Of a stretch of 39,489 nucleotides of DNA, positions 30,527-39,065 are shown piece after piece. The position numbers and the translations under genes were made by a program. Each line of letters begins with the position of its first letter. Within the stretch, counting starts at the first letter, position 1. This stretch comes from an uncultured Bacteroidales bacterium (lineage in GTDB: Bacteria; Bacteroidota; Bacteroidia; Bacteroidales; UBA4417), in contig CAIRHD010000584.1 of NCBI GenBank assembly GCA_903878265.1, positions 1-39,489 on the forward strand. Direction: 5' to 3'. Under the pieces are notes generated by a model that saw only the letters and a program-made list of their open reading frames with translations, was not told where the DNA came from and did no database searches.

Positions 30527-32971
30527 ATGAAAAGATTGATTGTTCCGGCCCTGCTGCTGCTGTTGCCATTTTGGGGGTTTGCCCAATTTAAAATCACGGG
30601 CCAGGTGGTAAACCGCCAAACCAACCAAACCTTGCCCGGTGCCACCCTCGTGTTGCTGGGTAATTTACAGTCCGCCGTTGCCGACAACAACGGAAACTTC
30701 ACCTTCAGCAACCTCAAACCTGCTTCGTATAAATTGGTTGCCAGTTATCTGGGATTTGCCAACGATACCACTTTGATTAAATTAGATAAAAACCTTAACC
30801 TTAGCCTTGCACTGCAACCTTCTGCCATACTTATCGACGAGATAATTGTACATGCCACACGCGCCGGAAACAATACCCCTGTAGCACACCAAAACATTGA
30901 TAAGAAAGAAATAGCTTCCACAAATTTCGGGCAGGATTTGCCCATGCTGCTGGGAAACAGCATTTCGGCAGTTTCAACCTCCGATGCCGGAAACGGGATG
31001 GGATATTCGGCACTGAGGATACGCGGCACGGATATGACAAGGATAAACGTTACCATTAACGGCATACCGCTCAACGACCCCGAATCGCACAATGTATATT
31101 GGGTCGATTTGCCCGACTTCGCAACTTCTACCGACAATGTGCAGATACAACGCGGTGTGGGCACTTCCACTAACGGGGCTTCGGCATTTGGGGCAAGCAT
31201 AAACCTGCAATCTACGCATTTAAAAACAGAACCTTATGCCGAACTCAGCAGCAATTACGGCACATTCAATACGTTGAAAAACAGTGTTTCGTTTGGAACC
31301 GGATTGTTCAACAAACAGTTCAGCATGGATGCCCGCATCTCGAAACTTTCGTCCGATGGGTATATCGACCGGGCTTCGTCCGAACTTCTGTCGTATTATA
31401 TTTCGGGCGCCTACACTTCGGGCAAAAACCTGTTGAGGCTTAACCTGTTTTCGGGGATAGAAAAAACCTACCAGGCATGGGGCGGAGTACCTTCCGAATT
31501 GCTGGAAACCGACCGCACCTTTAATGGCATGGGGAGTTACCTCGATAACAAAGGAAACCAACAGTATTACGACAACCAAACCGACAACTACACCCAAACA
31601 CATTACCAGGCCTTGTTTTCGCATAAAATAAACGAAAACCTGTTCCTGAATGCAGCCTTGCACCATACCAAGGGAGCCGGATATTACGAACAATACAAGG
31701 AAAGCGCCGACCTTACCGACTATAACATTGCGCCAATCCGTATCAATTCCAATTACTACACCATCGAAGGCGATACGATTCTGGTGCCCGACAGCTTGAT
31801 TACCTTTTCGGATATCATCAGGCAGAAACACCTTGCCAATACCTTTACTGGGCTTACCTGGTCGTTGAATTATCAAACCGAAAAACTGCAATCATCCCTT
31901 GGTGGTTCGTGGAATACATACGATGGCGGGCATTTTGGCAGGGTAATCTGGTCGCAGTTTGCAGGCAACAGCCAAATAAACCACGAGTGGTACAACAACG
32001 ATGCCCGCAAGAACGATTTCAATATCTTTATGAAAACGGAATATGCCCTTACCAAAAACCTCGGCGCATGGCTCGACCTCCAATTCAGGGGGATATATTA
32101 TTCCATGGATGGGATTGACGACGACCTGCGCGATATTACCCAAGAGCATACCAACAATTTCTTTAACCCCAAAGCAGGGGTTTCGTACCAGATAAGCAAA
32201 GCGCAAAAAATGTATGCTTCGTTCTCGCTGGCAAAACGCGAACCCAACCGCGATAATTTTGTTGATGCCAATCCCGCCCAACCATTGCCACAACCCGAAA
32301 CGCTTTATGATGCCGAAGCCGGATATGCATATAGTTCCAGCTTGTTTTCGGTTAATGCCAACCTATATTACATGTATTATAAGGACCAATTGGTGCTAAC
32401 CGGTGCCATAAACGATGTGGGGGCAGCGGTAATGGTTAACGTTCCATCCAGTTACCGGGCAGGAATCGAAATTTCGGGAAAAGCCTTTTTTACCAAAAAC
32501 CTCACTTGGGAACCCACCTTAACCCTGAGCCGCAACAAAATAAAATCCTTTACCGAATACATTGATAATTGGGATACCTGGGGACAAATTGCAGTTGAAC
32601 ATTCCAATACCGATCTATCCTTTTCGCCCTCAACCGTAGCAAGCAGTTCGCTAAACTGGCAAGTCTTAAAAGGTTTGAAGCTAAGCCTGATAAGCAAATA
32701 TGTAGGCCAGCAGTTTATTGATAATACCCAAAGCACCGACCGCCAACTTGATGCTTATTTCGTAAACAACATACTGATTAGCTATACTTTAAACCCGGCA
32801 TTTGTGAAAGAAATTTCCATTTCGCTAATGGCAAATAATATTTTTAACGAAAAGTACGAATCCAACGCCTGGGTTTACAGGTATTCTTCGGGAGATGTGT
32901 ATCAAAAACTGGATGGTTACTTCCCGCAGGCTGGGGTTAACTTTATGGCAGGGGTTGTTGTTAAGATGTAG
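30527..32971 (+). CDS. TonB-dependent outer-membrane receptor, predicted thiamin (or precursor) uptake
   Basis: An 814-residue outer-membrane transporter. The signal peptide is MKRLIVPALLLLLPFWGFAQ. Residues 22-105 are a CarboxypepD_reg-like beta sandwich (ITGQVVNRQTNQTLPGATLVL...DNNGNFTFSNL). The plug (about 115-240) has RIRGTDMTRINVTINGIPLNDPESHNVYW and DNVQIQRGVGTSTNGASAFGASINLQ. The barrel runs to the C-terminal FPQAGVNFMAGVVVKM, with the usual aromatic-rich end. The riboswitch directly upstream is the basis for the substrate: TPP-controlled TonB receptors in Bacteroidota have been predicted to import thiamin or its precursors. No inner-membrane PnuT-type carrier or thiamin kinase follows; the next gene is smpB. 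This must therefore rely on a partner elsewhere. Confidence 0.93.
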   Translation: MKRLIVPALLLLLPFWGFAQFKITGQVVNRQTNQTLPGATLVLLGNLQSAVADNNGNFTFSNLKPASYKLVASYLGFANDTTLIKLDKNLNLSLALQPSAILIDEIIVHATRAGNNTPVAHQNIDKKEIASTNFGQDLPMLLGNSISAVSTSDAGNGMGYSALRIRGTDMTRINVTINGIPLNDPESHNVYWVDLPDFATSTDNVQIQRGVGTSTNGASAFGASINLQSTHLKTEPYAELSSNYGTFNTLKNSVSFGTGLFNKQFSMDARISKLSSDGYIDRASSELLSYYISGAYTSGKNLLRLNLFSGIEKTYQAWGGVPSELLETDRTFNGMGSYLDNKGNQQYYDNQTDNYTQTHYQALFSHKINENLFLNAALHHTKGAGYYEQYKESADLTDYNIAPIRINSNYYTIEGDTILVPDSLITFSDIIRQKHLANTFTGLTWSLNYQTEKLQSSLGGSWNTYDGGHFGRVIWSQFAGNSQINHEWYNNDARKNDFNIFMKTEYALTKNLGAWLDLQFRGIYYSMDGIDDDLRDITQEHTNNFFNPKAGVSYQISKAQKMYASFSLAKREPNRDNFVDANPAQPLPQPETLYDAEAGYAYSSSLFSVNANLYYMYYKDQLVLTGAINDVGAAVMVNVPSSYRAGIEISGKAFFTKNLTWEPTLTLSRNKIKSFTEYIDNWDTWGQIAVEHSNTDLSFSPSTVASSSLNWQVLKGLKLSLISKYVGQQFIDNTQSTDRQLDAYFVNNILISYTLNPAFVKEISISLMANNIFNEKYESNAWVYRYSSGDVYQKLDGYFPQAGVNFMAGVVVKM

Positions 32972-32984
32972 TTGCTGTTTAGAT

Positions 32985-33078
32985 GTTGAGTCGTTGAGGT
33001 GTTGAGGTGTTCAGACGTTTAGGCAAATCCAACATCCGAAATCCAACATCCGAAATCAAACATCCGAAATCGCACATC
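32985..33078. repeat. Adjoining 8-base and 14-base tandem arrays upstream of smpB
   Basis: GTTGAGTC, GTTGAGGT, GTTGAGGT, GTTCAGAC, GTTTAGGC (32985-33024, period 8) are followed without a gap by AAATCCAACATCCG twice, AAATCAAACATCCG, and AAATCGCACATC (33025-33078, period 14). The array ends 25 bases before the smpB -7 box. Confidence 0.9.
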
Positions 33079-33102
33079 ACACTTCCTAAACCCTATTTTT
33101 TC

Positions 33103-33110
33103 TACCTTTG
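33103..33110 (+). promoter_or_regulatory. -7 box of smpB, nearly leaderless transcript
   Basis: TACCTTTG exactly fits TAnnTTTG, and the ATG begins seven bases after it (33118). A start site the usual few bases downstream would leave almost no 5' leader. No clear -33 TTG is visible. Confidence 0.6.
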
Positions 33111-33117
33111 CGCCATC

Positions 33118-33567
33118 ATGGCAAACATTATCACCATAAAGAACAAAAAGGCTGGCTTCGAATATTTTCTCGTTGAGCAGTTTACGGCTGGTATTATACT
33201 TCTTGGCACCGAAATTAAATCAGTCCGCGAAGGAAAAGTAAACCTTACCGATAGCTATTGCGCTTTCGAAGGCGACGAACTCTATTTATTGAATGCACAT
33301 ATTTCGGAATACAAATTCGGGAACCAGTTTAACCATATCGCCAAACGGGCACGAAAACTTTTACTCAACCGCCGCGAACTAAAAAAAATAATCGGTAAAA
33401 CGCGCGAAAAAGGACTTACCATCGTACCCCTCGAAATGTTTATCAACGATAAGGGCTTTTGCAAGGTTACGATTTCCATTGCTAAGGGAAAGAAAATGTA
33501 CGATAAGCGCGAAACACTGAAAACGAAGGATAATAAGAGGGAAATGGACAGGAGGCATGAGGATTAG
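33118..33567 (+). CDS. smpB: SsrA-binding protein SmpB
   Basis: A 149-residue RNA-binding protein that delivers tmRNA to stalled ribosomes. The family is clear from KKAGFEYFLVEQFTAGIILLGTEIKSVREGKVNLTDSYC, LLNAHISEY, RARKLLLNRRELKKIIGKTREKGLTIVPLEMFI and the basic C-terminal tail KGKKMYDKRETLKTKDNKREMDRR, which folds into the ribosomal mRNA channel. I take ATG 33118 as the start, because the family begins with MANIITIKNKKA; the in-frame codons upstream are tandem-repeat sequence. The tmRNA gene is not in the window. It is bracketed by inverted 14-base arrays and ended by a strong hairpin. Confidence 0.97.
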   Translation: MANIITIKNKKAGFEYFLVEQFTAGIILLGTEIKSVREGKVNLTDSYCAFEGDELYLLNAHISEYKFGNQFNHIAKRARKLLLNRRELKKIIGKTREKGLTIVPLEMFINDKGFCKVTISIAKGKKMYDKRETLKTKDNKREMDRRHED

Positions 33568-33579
33568 AATGTGGGATTT

Positions 33580-33618
33580 CGGATGTTGGATTACGGATGT
33601 CGGATTGAGGATTGGATG
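33580..33618. repeat. 14-base array downstream of smpB, inverted copy of the upstream array
   Basis: CGGATGTTGGATTA, CGGATGTCGGATTG and AGGATTGGATG. The first unit is the reverse complement of the upstream unit AAATCCAACATCCG at 13 of 14 positions. Confidence 0.85.
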
Positions 33619-33657
33619 AGAATGTGTTCAAAAAGGAAATGTTTGATTTAGTATAAC

Positions 33658-33700
33658 AAAAAGCGACCTTGAAGGTGTTCAAGATCGCTTTTTGTTTTTT
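33658..33700. terminator. Bidirectional terminator between smpB and the Asp-box gene
   Basis: AAAAAGCGACCTTGA and TCAAGATCGCTTTTT pair around AGGTGT with a single mismatch. There are A runs on the left and T runs on the right, so it can serve smpB and the convergent gene ending at 33720. Confidence 0.85.
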
Positions 33701-33719
33701 GGCCAGGTAAAACCTAATA

Positions 33720-36700
33720 CTATTTTTTGCCTGGAGCTTTGTTTTTGTTATCATTGGCAAGTTTCCTGAATAAAGCAAGCTGCTTAGCATACTCATCCGA
33801 CCAATAATTAATCGACTCAATTTGCATTGAATTAGGTGCCGCCTCCATACCACAGAAAGCAGAATACAATTTCGAAATCTGTTCGCGTATTTTCTCTTCA
33901 TCAGCAAAAATGGAAGTCTTTTTGGTAGCCGTAAGATTAGCTTTTATTTTCTGTAGCTCATCGTATTTAGCTTTCAGTTTTTTATTTTTCGCAAAAGCAA
34001 CTGTATCGGCTTTCAACTGGGTTTGCAACAGGCTTATACTATCAATAGTAGCATTCAGATTGTTATATACTTTTAATAACTCATGGGCTTTTTCATAAAC
34101 CAGTTTACGTTGAGCCGGGCTCAGATTTTCATTACTCCCATCATGAATACAATTTACTTTAGATGTGTACACCTTGTCATTCACATTGAGTTTAATAGTG
34201 TAAACCCCTGGCAAAACCATTGGTGCCGTTGCCCCTGCTCCATCAATCTTTGTACTGCCGGCAGCCACCTTGGGTGGGGTTTCACGAAGGTTCCAATATA
34301 CTTTGTTGATTCCCTTAAGAATTGTACCAGGCAATGTTTGAACCAAATTACCTTGCTCATCAAGTATATCAATGCTCACCTTTCCGGAGCTTAGCCTGTT
34401 CTTAAAGTAATAAGAAATCGGTGGTGTGAATGGAGGATTACCGGTAGCCCATTCGCCTTGCACATTTGGCCCGCCATATCCGAATTTTCCCTGGCTGAGT
34501 ACAAAATCCGGTGTTGGGAATACATACATATCCTTATCGAGAATTTCTGTTCTCAACTGGCTAACCTGACGGATATCGTCGAGGATAAAGATTCCCCTTC
34601 CGTGAGTAGCAATTATCAGGTCGTGGGTGCGTGGATGTATCTGTATATCACGGACAAGGGCATATTCTGGTATTTTATTCTTCATCCTGAACCAGTTGGC
34701 TCCGCCATCCAAAGTTGCAAAAAGCCCCATTTCCGTTCCAAGGAACAGTAAATTCCGGTTCTCGGTATCTTCCTTTATTTTGTGTGCAAACCCGGTGAAA
34801 ATAGTGCTGCTTATCCTTGTCCAGGTTTTACCATAATCTGTACTTTTTGCAAGGTAAGTTGTATGATCGCCATACATGTGATTTTCTAAGGTAACATAAA
34901 CAAGGTTTTTGTCGAACTTTGAAAGTTCAATACTGCTGATCCAGGCCTGTTTTGCTACCCCACATTGGGCAATATTCTCTGAAACATTCGTCCATGTTGC
35001 TCCGGCATCGGTTGTAAATTGCAGGTTTCCATCGTCAGTTCCCACCCATATCACCTTTTCATCCGTTTGCGATTCGCTGATAGTAAAAATAGTGCAGTGG
35101 TTTTCGGCAGAAGTATTATCCTCACTCAGGCCACCACTATCCTCTTGTTTTTGTTTCAGCTTGTCGTTTGTTGACAGATCAGGCGAAATGCGGGTCCAGT
35201 TTCTGCCCTGGTCAGTAGATTTATAAAGGTACTGGGCTCCTACATATAAATTATGGGGATTGTTGGCACCGGTAACTATCGGAGTATTCCAATTCCACCT
35301 TAATTTCTCTTCGCTTGCGGTTTTTTGTGGTTGAATGGATTCCGCTTTATAGGTCGGTAATATACCTCGGTTCATATTACCACCTTGCGATTCCCAATAC
35401 ACTGATTTTCCATCTGCATCAGGAACTACCCAAAATCCATCGCCCCAACCCAACATCTCCCAGCGTCCGTTTCCAATTCCACCGGGGGCAGCACTTGGTG
35501 CCATCCAGCTTCCGTTATCCTGTAATCCGCCATACACATTGTAAGGTTCTTTCATATCGTAAGCAACATGATAAAACTGCGATACAGGCAAATTGGGTAT
35601 AAATTGCCAGGTTACTCCCTTGTCCACACTCATGTATACACCACCGTCGGAACCAACATAAATAATATTAGGATGTACCGGATTAATCCAGATTGCATGC
35701 ATGTCGCTATGTATCGGTGCTCCATCGTAACTTGCATCCATAAATGAGTATCCGCCATCAGAACTATATGAAAACGAGAAAGCTGGCCGGTATACCCTTT
35801 TGGGATCTTTTGGATCAACGGCAATAGTGCTGAAATAAAAAGGACGGGCCACAATATTCAATGGGGCACTTTGACTTTTCCAGCTTTCGCCTCCATCAGA
35901 TGAGATGAATAAGCCTGTATTAGAACTTTCAACGATCGCAAACATTTGTTGTGGATTGCTCGGCGCAAGGCACATGGCAATTCGTCCAAAAGGTTTTGCC
36001 GGAAGACCGTTTTTAATCTCCCGCCAGGTTTTACCACTGTCAGTGCTTTTATACAATCCGCTCCCATTGCCTCCGGAGTTAAAACTATAAGGTGTTCGCC
36101 TGAATTGCCAGGTCGAAGCCAGCAATATCTCAGGATGTAAGGGATCAATCAAAATATCTGCACAACCCGTTTGCTCATCGATGTACAGTATTTTTTGCCA
36201 GGTAACGCCACCATCTGTTGACTTATACAAACCCCGATGAGTGCTACTGCTCCAAAGCGGACCAGGAGCCGCCACATAAATTTCGTTTGAATTGTTTGGG
36301 TTGATAACAATCTTCGATATATGTTCAGTGCTGTCGAGCCCAATCCTTTTCCAGTTATCGCCACCATCAGTTGATTTGTACATCCCATCCCCTATCGAAA
36401 CCGAATTACGCATATTGCTTTCGCCGGTTCCCACGTATACAACCTGTGGGTTTTTCTGGTCAATGGCTAAAGCACCTACCGATTGACAATACTTATCAAA
36501 AACAGATTTGTACGAAACACCACCACCAGTCGATTTCCATACACCGCCGCCGGCCGTACCTACATAAATAGTTTTGCCCTCGTCAGCCACAACACCTTCA
36601 ATAGCTGTAATGCGGCCGCTCATTGTGCCCGAACCTAACGCCCTGGCTTCCATAACACTGAAAAGAGATGAACTAACTTTGGTTTGGGCCATCAGAGCAT

Positions 36701-36743
36701 CTCCGGCAAAAATAAGGATGAAAGGTAAAAGCAGTTTGTTCAT
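33720..36743 (-). CDS. Secreted Asp-box/BNR (sortilin VPS10-like) repeat protein
   Basis: A 1007-residue exported protein. The signal peptide is MNKLLLPFILIFAGDALMAQ. Residues 30 to about 740 are beta-propeller repeats with at least ten Asp-box motifs of the S.D.G.tW type: KSTGGGVSY, KSTDGGDNWK, KSTDGGVTWQ, KSTDSGKTWR, ISSDGGESWK, MSVDKGVTWQ, KSTDQGRNWT, TTDAGATWTN, KSTDYGKTWT, ATLDGGANWF. They alternate with IYVG/VYVG strands. A C-terminal part has a beta-sandwich (KVSIDILDEQGNLVQTLPGTILKGINKVYWNLRETPP) and a helical tail (APAQRKLVYEKAHELLKVYNNL-like, with LNATIDSISLLQTQLKAD). Such proteins are often labelled glycosyl hydrolase, but no sialidase catalytic residues can be recognised, so an enzymatic role is unproven. 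A secretion-sorting C-terminal domain is absent. Confidence 0.88.
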   Translation of the reverse strand: MNKLLLPFILIFAGDALMAQTKVSSSLFSVMEARALGSGTMSGRITAIEGVVADEGKTIYVGTAGGGVWKSTGGGVSYKSVFDKYCQSVGALAIDQKNPQVVYVGTGESNMRNSVSIGDGMYKSTDGGDNWKRIGLDSTEHISKIVINPNNSNEIYVAAPGPLWSSSTHRGLYKSTDGGVTWQKILYIDEQTGCADILIDPLHPEILLASTWQFRRTPYSFNSGGNGSGLYKSTDSGKTWREIKNGLPAKPFGRIAMCLAPSNPQQMFAIVESSNTGLFISSDGGESWKSQSAPLNIVARPFYFSTIAVDPKDPKRVYRPAFSFSYSSDGGYSFMDASYDGAPIHSDMHAIWINPVHPNIIYVGSDGGVYMSVDKGVTWQFIPNLPVSQFYHVAYDMKEPYNVYGGLQDNGSWMAPSAAPGGIGNGRWEMLGWGDGFWVVPDADGKSVYWESQGGNMNRGILPTYKAESIQPQKTASEEKLRWNWNTPIVTGANNPHNLYVGAQYLYKSTDQGRNWTRISPDLSTNDKLKQKQEDSGGLSEDNTSAENHCTIFTISESQTDEKVIWVGTDDGNLQFTTDAGATWTNVSENIAQCGVAKQAWISSIELSKFDKNLVYVTLENHMYGDHTTYLAKSTDYGKTWTRISSTIFTGFAHKIKEDTENRNLLFLGTEMGLFATLDGGANWFRMKNKIPEYALVRDIQIHPRTHDLIIATHGRGIFILDDIRQVSQLRTEILDKDMYVFPTPDFVLSQGKFGYGGPNVQGEWATGNPPFTPPISYYFKNRLSSGKVSIDILDEQGNLVQTLPGTILKGINKVYWNLRETPPKVAAGSTKIDGAGATAPMVLPGVYTIKLNVNDKVYTSKVNCIHDGSNENLSPAQRKLVYEKAHELLKVYNNLNATIDSISLLQTQLKADTVAFAKNKKLKAKYDELQKIKANLTATKKTSIFADEEKIREQISKLYSAFCGMEAAPNSMQIESINYWSDEYAKQLALFRKLANDNKNKAPGKK

Positions 36744-36815
36744 AACTGTGAATTTTATTGATTATAAATATTTCCGAAAACGGCCAATTTAAATGGGGCA
36801 AACTGAATAATACAA

Positions 36816-37526
36816 TTAATTCGGCAATTTGAATAAGTTCTCGTCAACTTCAGGGTTAATCACAACTTTTTTTACTTCAATCTCACCTCCCTGTGTTTGA
36901 GTACTCATCGCTATTACAACACCTTCGTCAAGTTTCTGGTAATTCCCCATGCCTATAGAATTCTCCATCACCTGGCCGTTTAAATTAGTTTTCACTGTTT
37001 GCTTGGTTATGAGAAAAGTTTCTGCATCAAGATAAAAAGTGTTTTCCTGGCCATTGCTATCAGTCAGCTTCAATTTGAAACACTCTGTTCCTTCTACGTC
37101 GTCCTTACCCAGATCCTCCAATTTATCGCCGGTTTCTTTATATCTGCTTAACTTATCCAAAACACACAATTGATCCTGTGCCGCTTTCACCATATCATCG
37201 GTCATTGGCTCAGGTTTGGTTTGCCCTTGGAATGGCATGAAGTTCCAACCGTTGGTTTTCGTTACAATTGAGTACCCAGTCATACCCATAACCGTTATAT
37301 CAGTGCGCATTGCTGTGCAATTAGCTTGCGTTGCTGTTATTAGTACTTCCATCCCCTGCATTTTCATTGCCATTTCCATCTTGATGGTTTTAATTTTTGA
37401 CCAGTTTTCGGTCCCACCGATAGCAGCTATGTGCCTGCCGATAATTTCATCAGCTGTCTGTGCTTTCGATGAAAATGACATTATCCCGATTATCAGGATT
37501 GATAAGAATAACTTTTGAGTTTTCAT
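36816..37526 (-). CDS. Secreted LolA/LppX-fold protein (outer-membrane lipoprotein-sorting-like)
   Basis: A 236-residue exported protein with signal peptide MKTQKLFLSILIIGIMSFSS ending at SKAQ. The mature part starts TADEIIGRHIAAIGGTENWSKIKTIKMEMAMKMQGMEV. This pattern (helix HIAAIGG..., then antiparallel strands) is common to Bacteroidota proteins annotated as outer-membrane lipoprotein-sorting protein. Further strands are TDITVMGMTGYSIVTKTNGWNFMPFQ, GTECFKLKLTDSNGQENTFYLDAETFLITKQ and the C-terminal EVDENLFKLPN. No lipobox is present. It sits 72 bases from the Asp-box gene on the same strand and may share its transcript. A role as a lipid or lipoprotein carrier is by fold only. Confidence 0.8.
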   Translation of the reverse strand: MKTQKLFLSILIIGIMSFSSKAQTADEIIGRHIAAIGGTENWSKIKTIKMEMAMKMQGMEVLITATQANCTAMRTDITVMGMTGYSIVTKTNGWNFMPFQGQTKPEPMTDDMVKAAQDQLCVLDKLSRYKETGDKLEDLGKDDVEGTECFKLKLTDSNGQENTFYLDAETFLITKQTVKTNLNGQVMENSIGMGNYQKLDEGVVIAMSTQTQGGEIEVKKVVINPEVDENLFKLPN

Positions 37527-37823
37527 TTTAGAAGAATTTGTTTAATTGTTAGGTATAAAATCGCGAATTATCTGACGGCAATAAAGTCCTTAAGTTACAC
37601 ACGCAAGCAGCATTCGGTTATATTATGAGCGTAGGTCAAAATCTCAATCCTTTGAATTCATTTCTATATCATTGGACGTAAAATTATTAAACATAATTTA
37701 CTTTTGATTTGTTCGATAAAGAAATAATTCAGAAACAGGCAAATCCGATTCTTAGTTCATGAAGAATCCTAAATAAACCTAATTCCCAAAGGCAAATATT
37801 ACATTGCGTTTTATCATATACTT
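37527..37823. other. AT-rich divergent intergenic region
   Basis: About 300 bases between the LolA-like gene and the reductase gene. I see no gene and no repeat apart from the operator-like palindrome that follows at 37824. Confidence 0.4.
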
Positions 37824-37839
37824 TTTCTTACGTAAGAAA
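37824..37839. promoter_or_regulatory. 16-base perfect palindrome, candidate operator of the reductase gene
   Basis: TTTCTTACGTAAGAAA is an exact palindrome ending seven bases before a TATTTTCG sequence (37847-37854, one mismatch to TAnnTTTG) and 37 bases before the ATG. It would sit between -33 and -7, where a repressor could block the polymerase. The cognate regulator is not adjacent. Confidence 0.55.
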
Positions 37840-37876
37840 TTTTCACTATTTTCGAATCCTCTAACGATTGAATACT

Positions 37877-38872
37877 ATGATCAATTTGCCATTTAAAGCT
37901 TTCTGGATCACTGAAGAAACTGATGGTACTTTTTACCACCAGATAATCAAAAGAAACACTGACGAACTTCCCCAAAACGGGGTTTTGATCAAAGTTGCCT
38001 ACTCATCCCTGAATTATAAAGATGCATTGTCAGCTTCCGGCAATAAAGGCGTAACACGCCATTATCCACATACTCCCGGAATTGATGCAGCCGGAATCGT
38101 TGTCGAAAGTAATTCTACAGATTTTAATCCCGGCGATGAGGTAATAGTTACAGGCTACGATCTGGGCATGAATACCATGGGAGGTTTTGGCGAATATATC
38201 AATGTCCCGGCTGATTGGGTTGTTCCTTTACCAACCGGACTTAGCCTCAAAGAAAGCATGATCTTAGGAACCGCCGGTTTTACCGCAGCACTTTCGATGC
38301 ATCACCTAATCCGCTGCGGACAGAAACCCGAAGACGGAACACTACTCGTTACCGGGGCAACAGGCGGGGTTGGCAGCCTTTCAGTGTCAATAGCTTCAAA
38401 ATTAGGTTTTAACGTTACCGCTTCAACAGGAAAATCGGATAAAAAAGAGTATTTGGAACTATTAGGGGCAAATACAATAATTGACCGGGGAGTTGTGGAT
38501 GACAAATCCGGGAAAATGCTCCTCCGCCCGCAATGGGCCGGAGCCATTGATACAGTTGGCGGCAATACATTAGCGACTGTTTTGAAATCCCTAAAAACCC
38601 ATGGAAATGTAGCCTGCTGTGGCAATGTAGCTTCTCCCCTACTCAGCACCAGCGTTTTTCCTTTTATATTAAATGGTGTCAACCTATTGGGCGTAAACTC
38701 CGCAACCACACCAATGAATCTAAGAAAAAACTTGTGGGCAAAACTTGCAGGCGATTGGAAACCAGATTTTAGTTCAATCGAGATAGATACTATCGGTTTG
38801 TTGGATCTTCAGAAAAATATCGAAAAAATCCTTTGTGGTCAAATAACAGGAAGGGTTGTGGTTGAGCACTGA
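37877..38872 (+). CDS. YhdH/AcuI-type quinone oxidoreductase (MDR superfamily)
   Basis: A 331-residue cytoplasmic NADPH-dependent reductase. The N-terminal GroES-like domain has VLIKVAYSSLNYKDALSASG and HTPGIDAAGIVVES. The Rossmann domain has LVTGATGGVGSLSVSIASKLG (about 158-178) with NADPH-type follow-up STGKSDKKEYLELLGANTIIDR. The C-terminal part, GNVASPLLSTSVFPFILNGVNLLGVNSATTPMNLRKNLWAKL, is characteristic of YhdH/YhfP. No zinc ligands are present, as expected for this branch. The related AcuI enzymes reduce acrylyl-CoA; the substrate here is not determined by the sequence. ATG 37877 is chosen over the TTG three codons upstream. A palindromic operator candidate precedes it. Confidence 0.93.
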   Translation: MINLPFKAFWITEETDGTFYHQIIKRNTDELPQNGVLIKVAYSSLNYKDALSASGNKGVTRHYPHTPGIDAAGIVVESNSTDFNPGDEVIVTGYDLGMNTMGGFGEYINVPADWVVPLPTGLSLKESMILGTAGFTAALSMHHLIRCGQKPEDGTLLVTGATGGVGSLSVSIASKLGFNVTASTGKSDKKEYLELLGANTIIDRGVVDDKSGKMLLRPQWAGAIDTVGGNTLATVLKSLKTHGNVACCGNVASPLLSTSVFPFILNGVNLLGVNSATTPMNLRKNLWAKLAGDWKPDFSSIEIDTIGLLDLQKNIEKILCGQITGRVVVEH

Positions 38873-38879
38873 TGGGATT

Positions 38880-38998
38880 TATTGGTTATCGGTTAATAGA
38901 AAATGGTTATTGGGAAATGCTTAACAGGAAATGGTTATCGGTAACAGGTTATCGGTAACAGGTTAACAGTAAAGGGTGTAGGGAATTGGTAAACAGAA
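38880..38998. repeat. 14-base GGTTATCGGTAACA array and looser variants
   Basis: GGTTATCGGTAACA occurs twice in tandem (38933-38946, 38947-38960), followed by GGTTAACAGTAAAGGG and preceded by GGTTATCGGTTAATAG, GGTTATTGGG and CTTAACAGGAAA variants. It is non-coding, between convergent genes. No terminator is visible here. Confidence 0.8.
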
Positions 38999-39065
38999 AA
39001 GTCGATTTTTTATCATCAATCCTTGATTACAAAGCTTTTCAACGAAATTCATTAAATTTCATTGA

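Noticed and set aside
33720-36743. Glycosyl hydrolase (sialidase)
   Set aside because: Asp boxes alone do not make a sialidase; no Arg triad or nucleophile pattern can be recognised.
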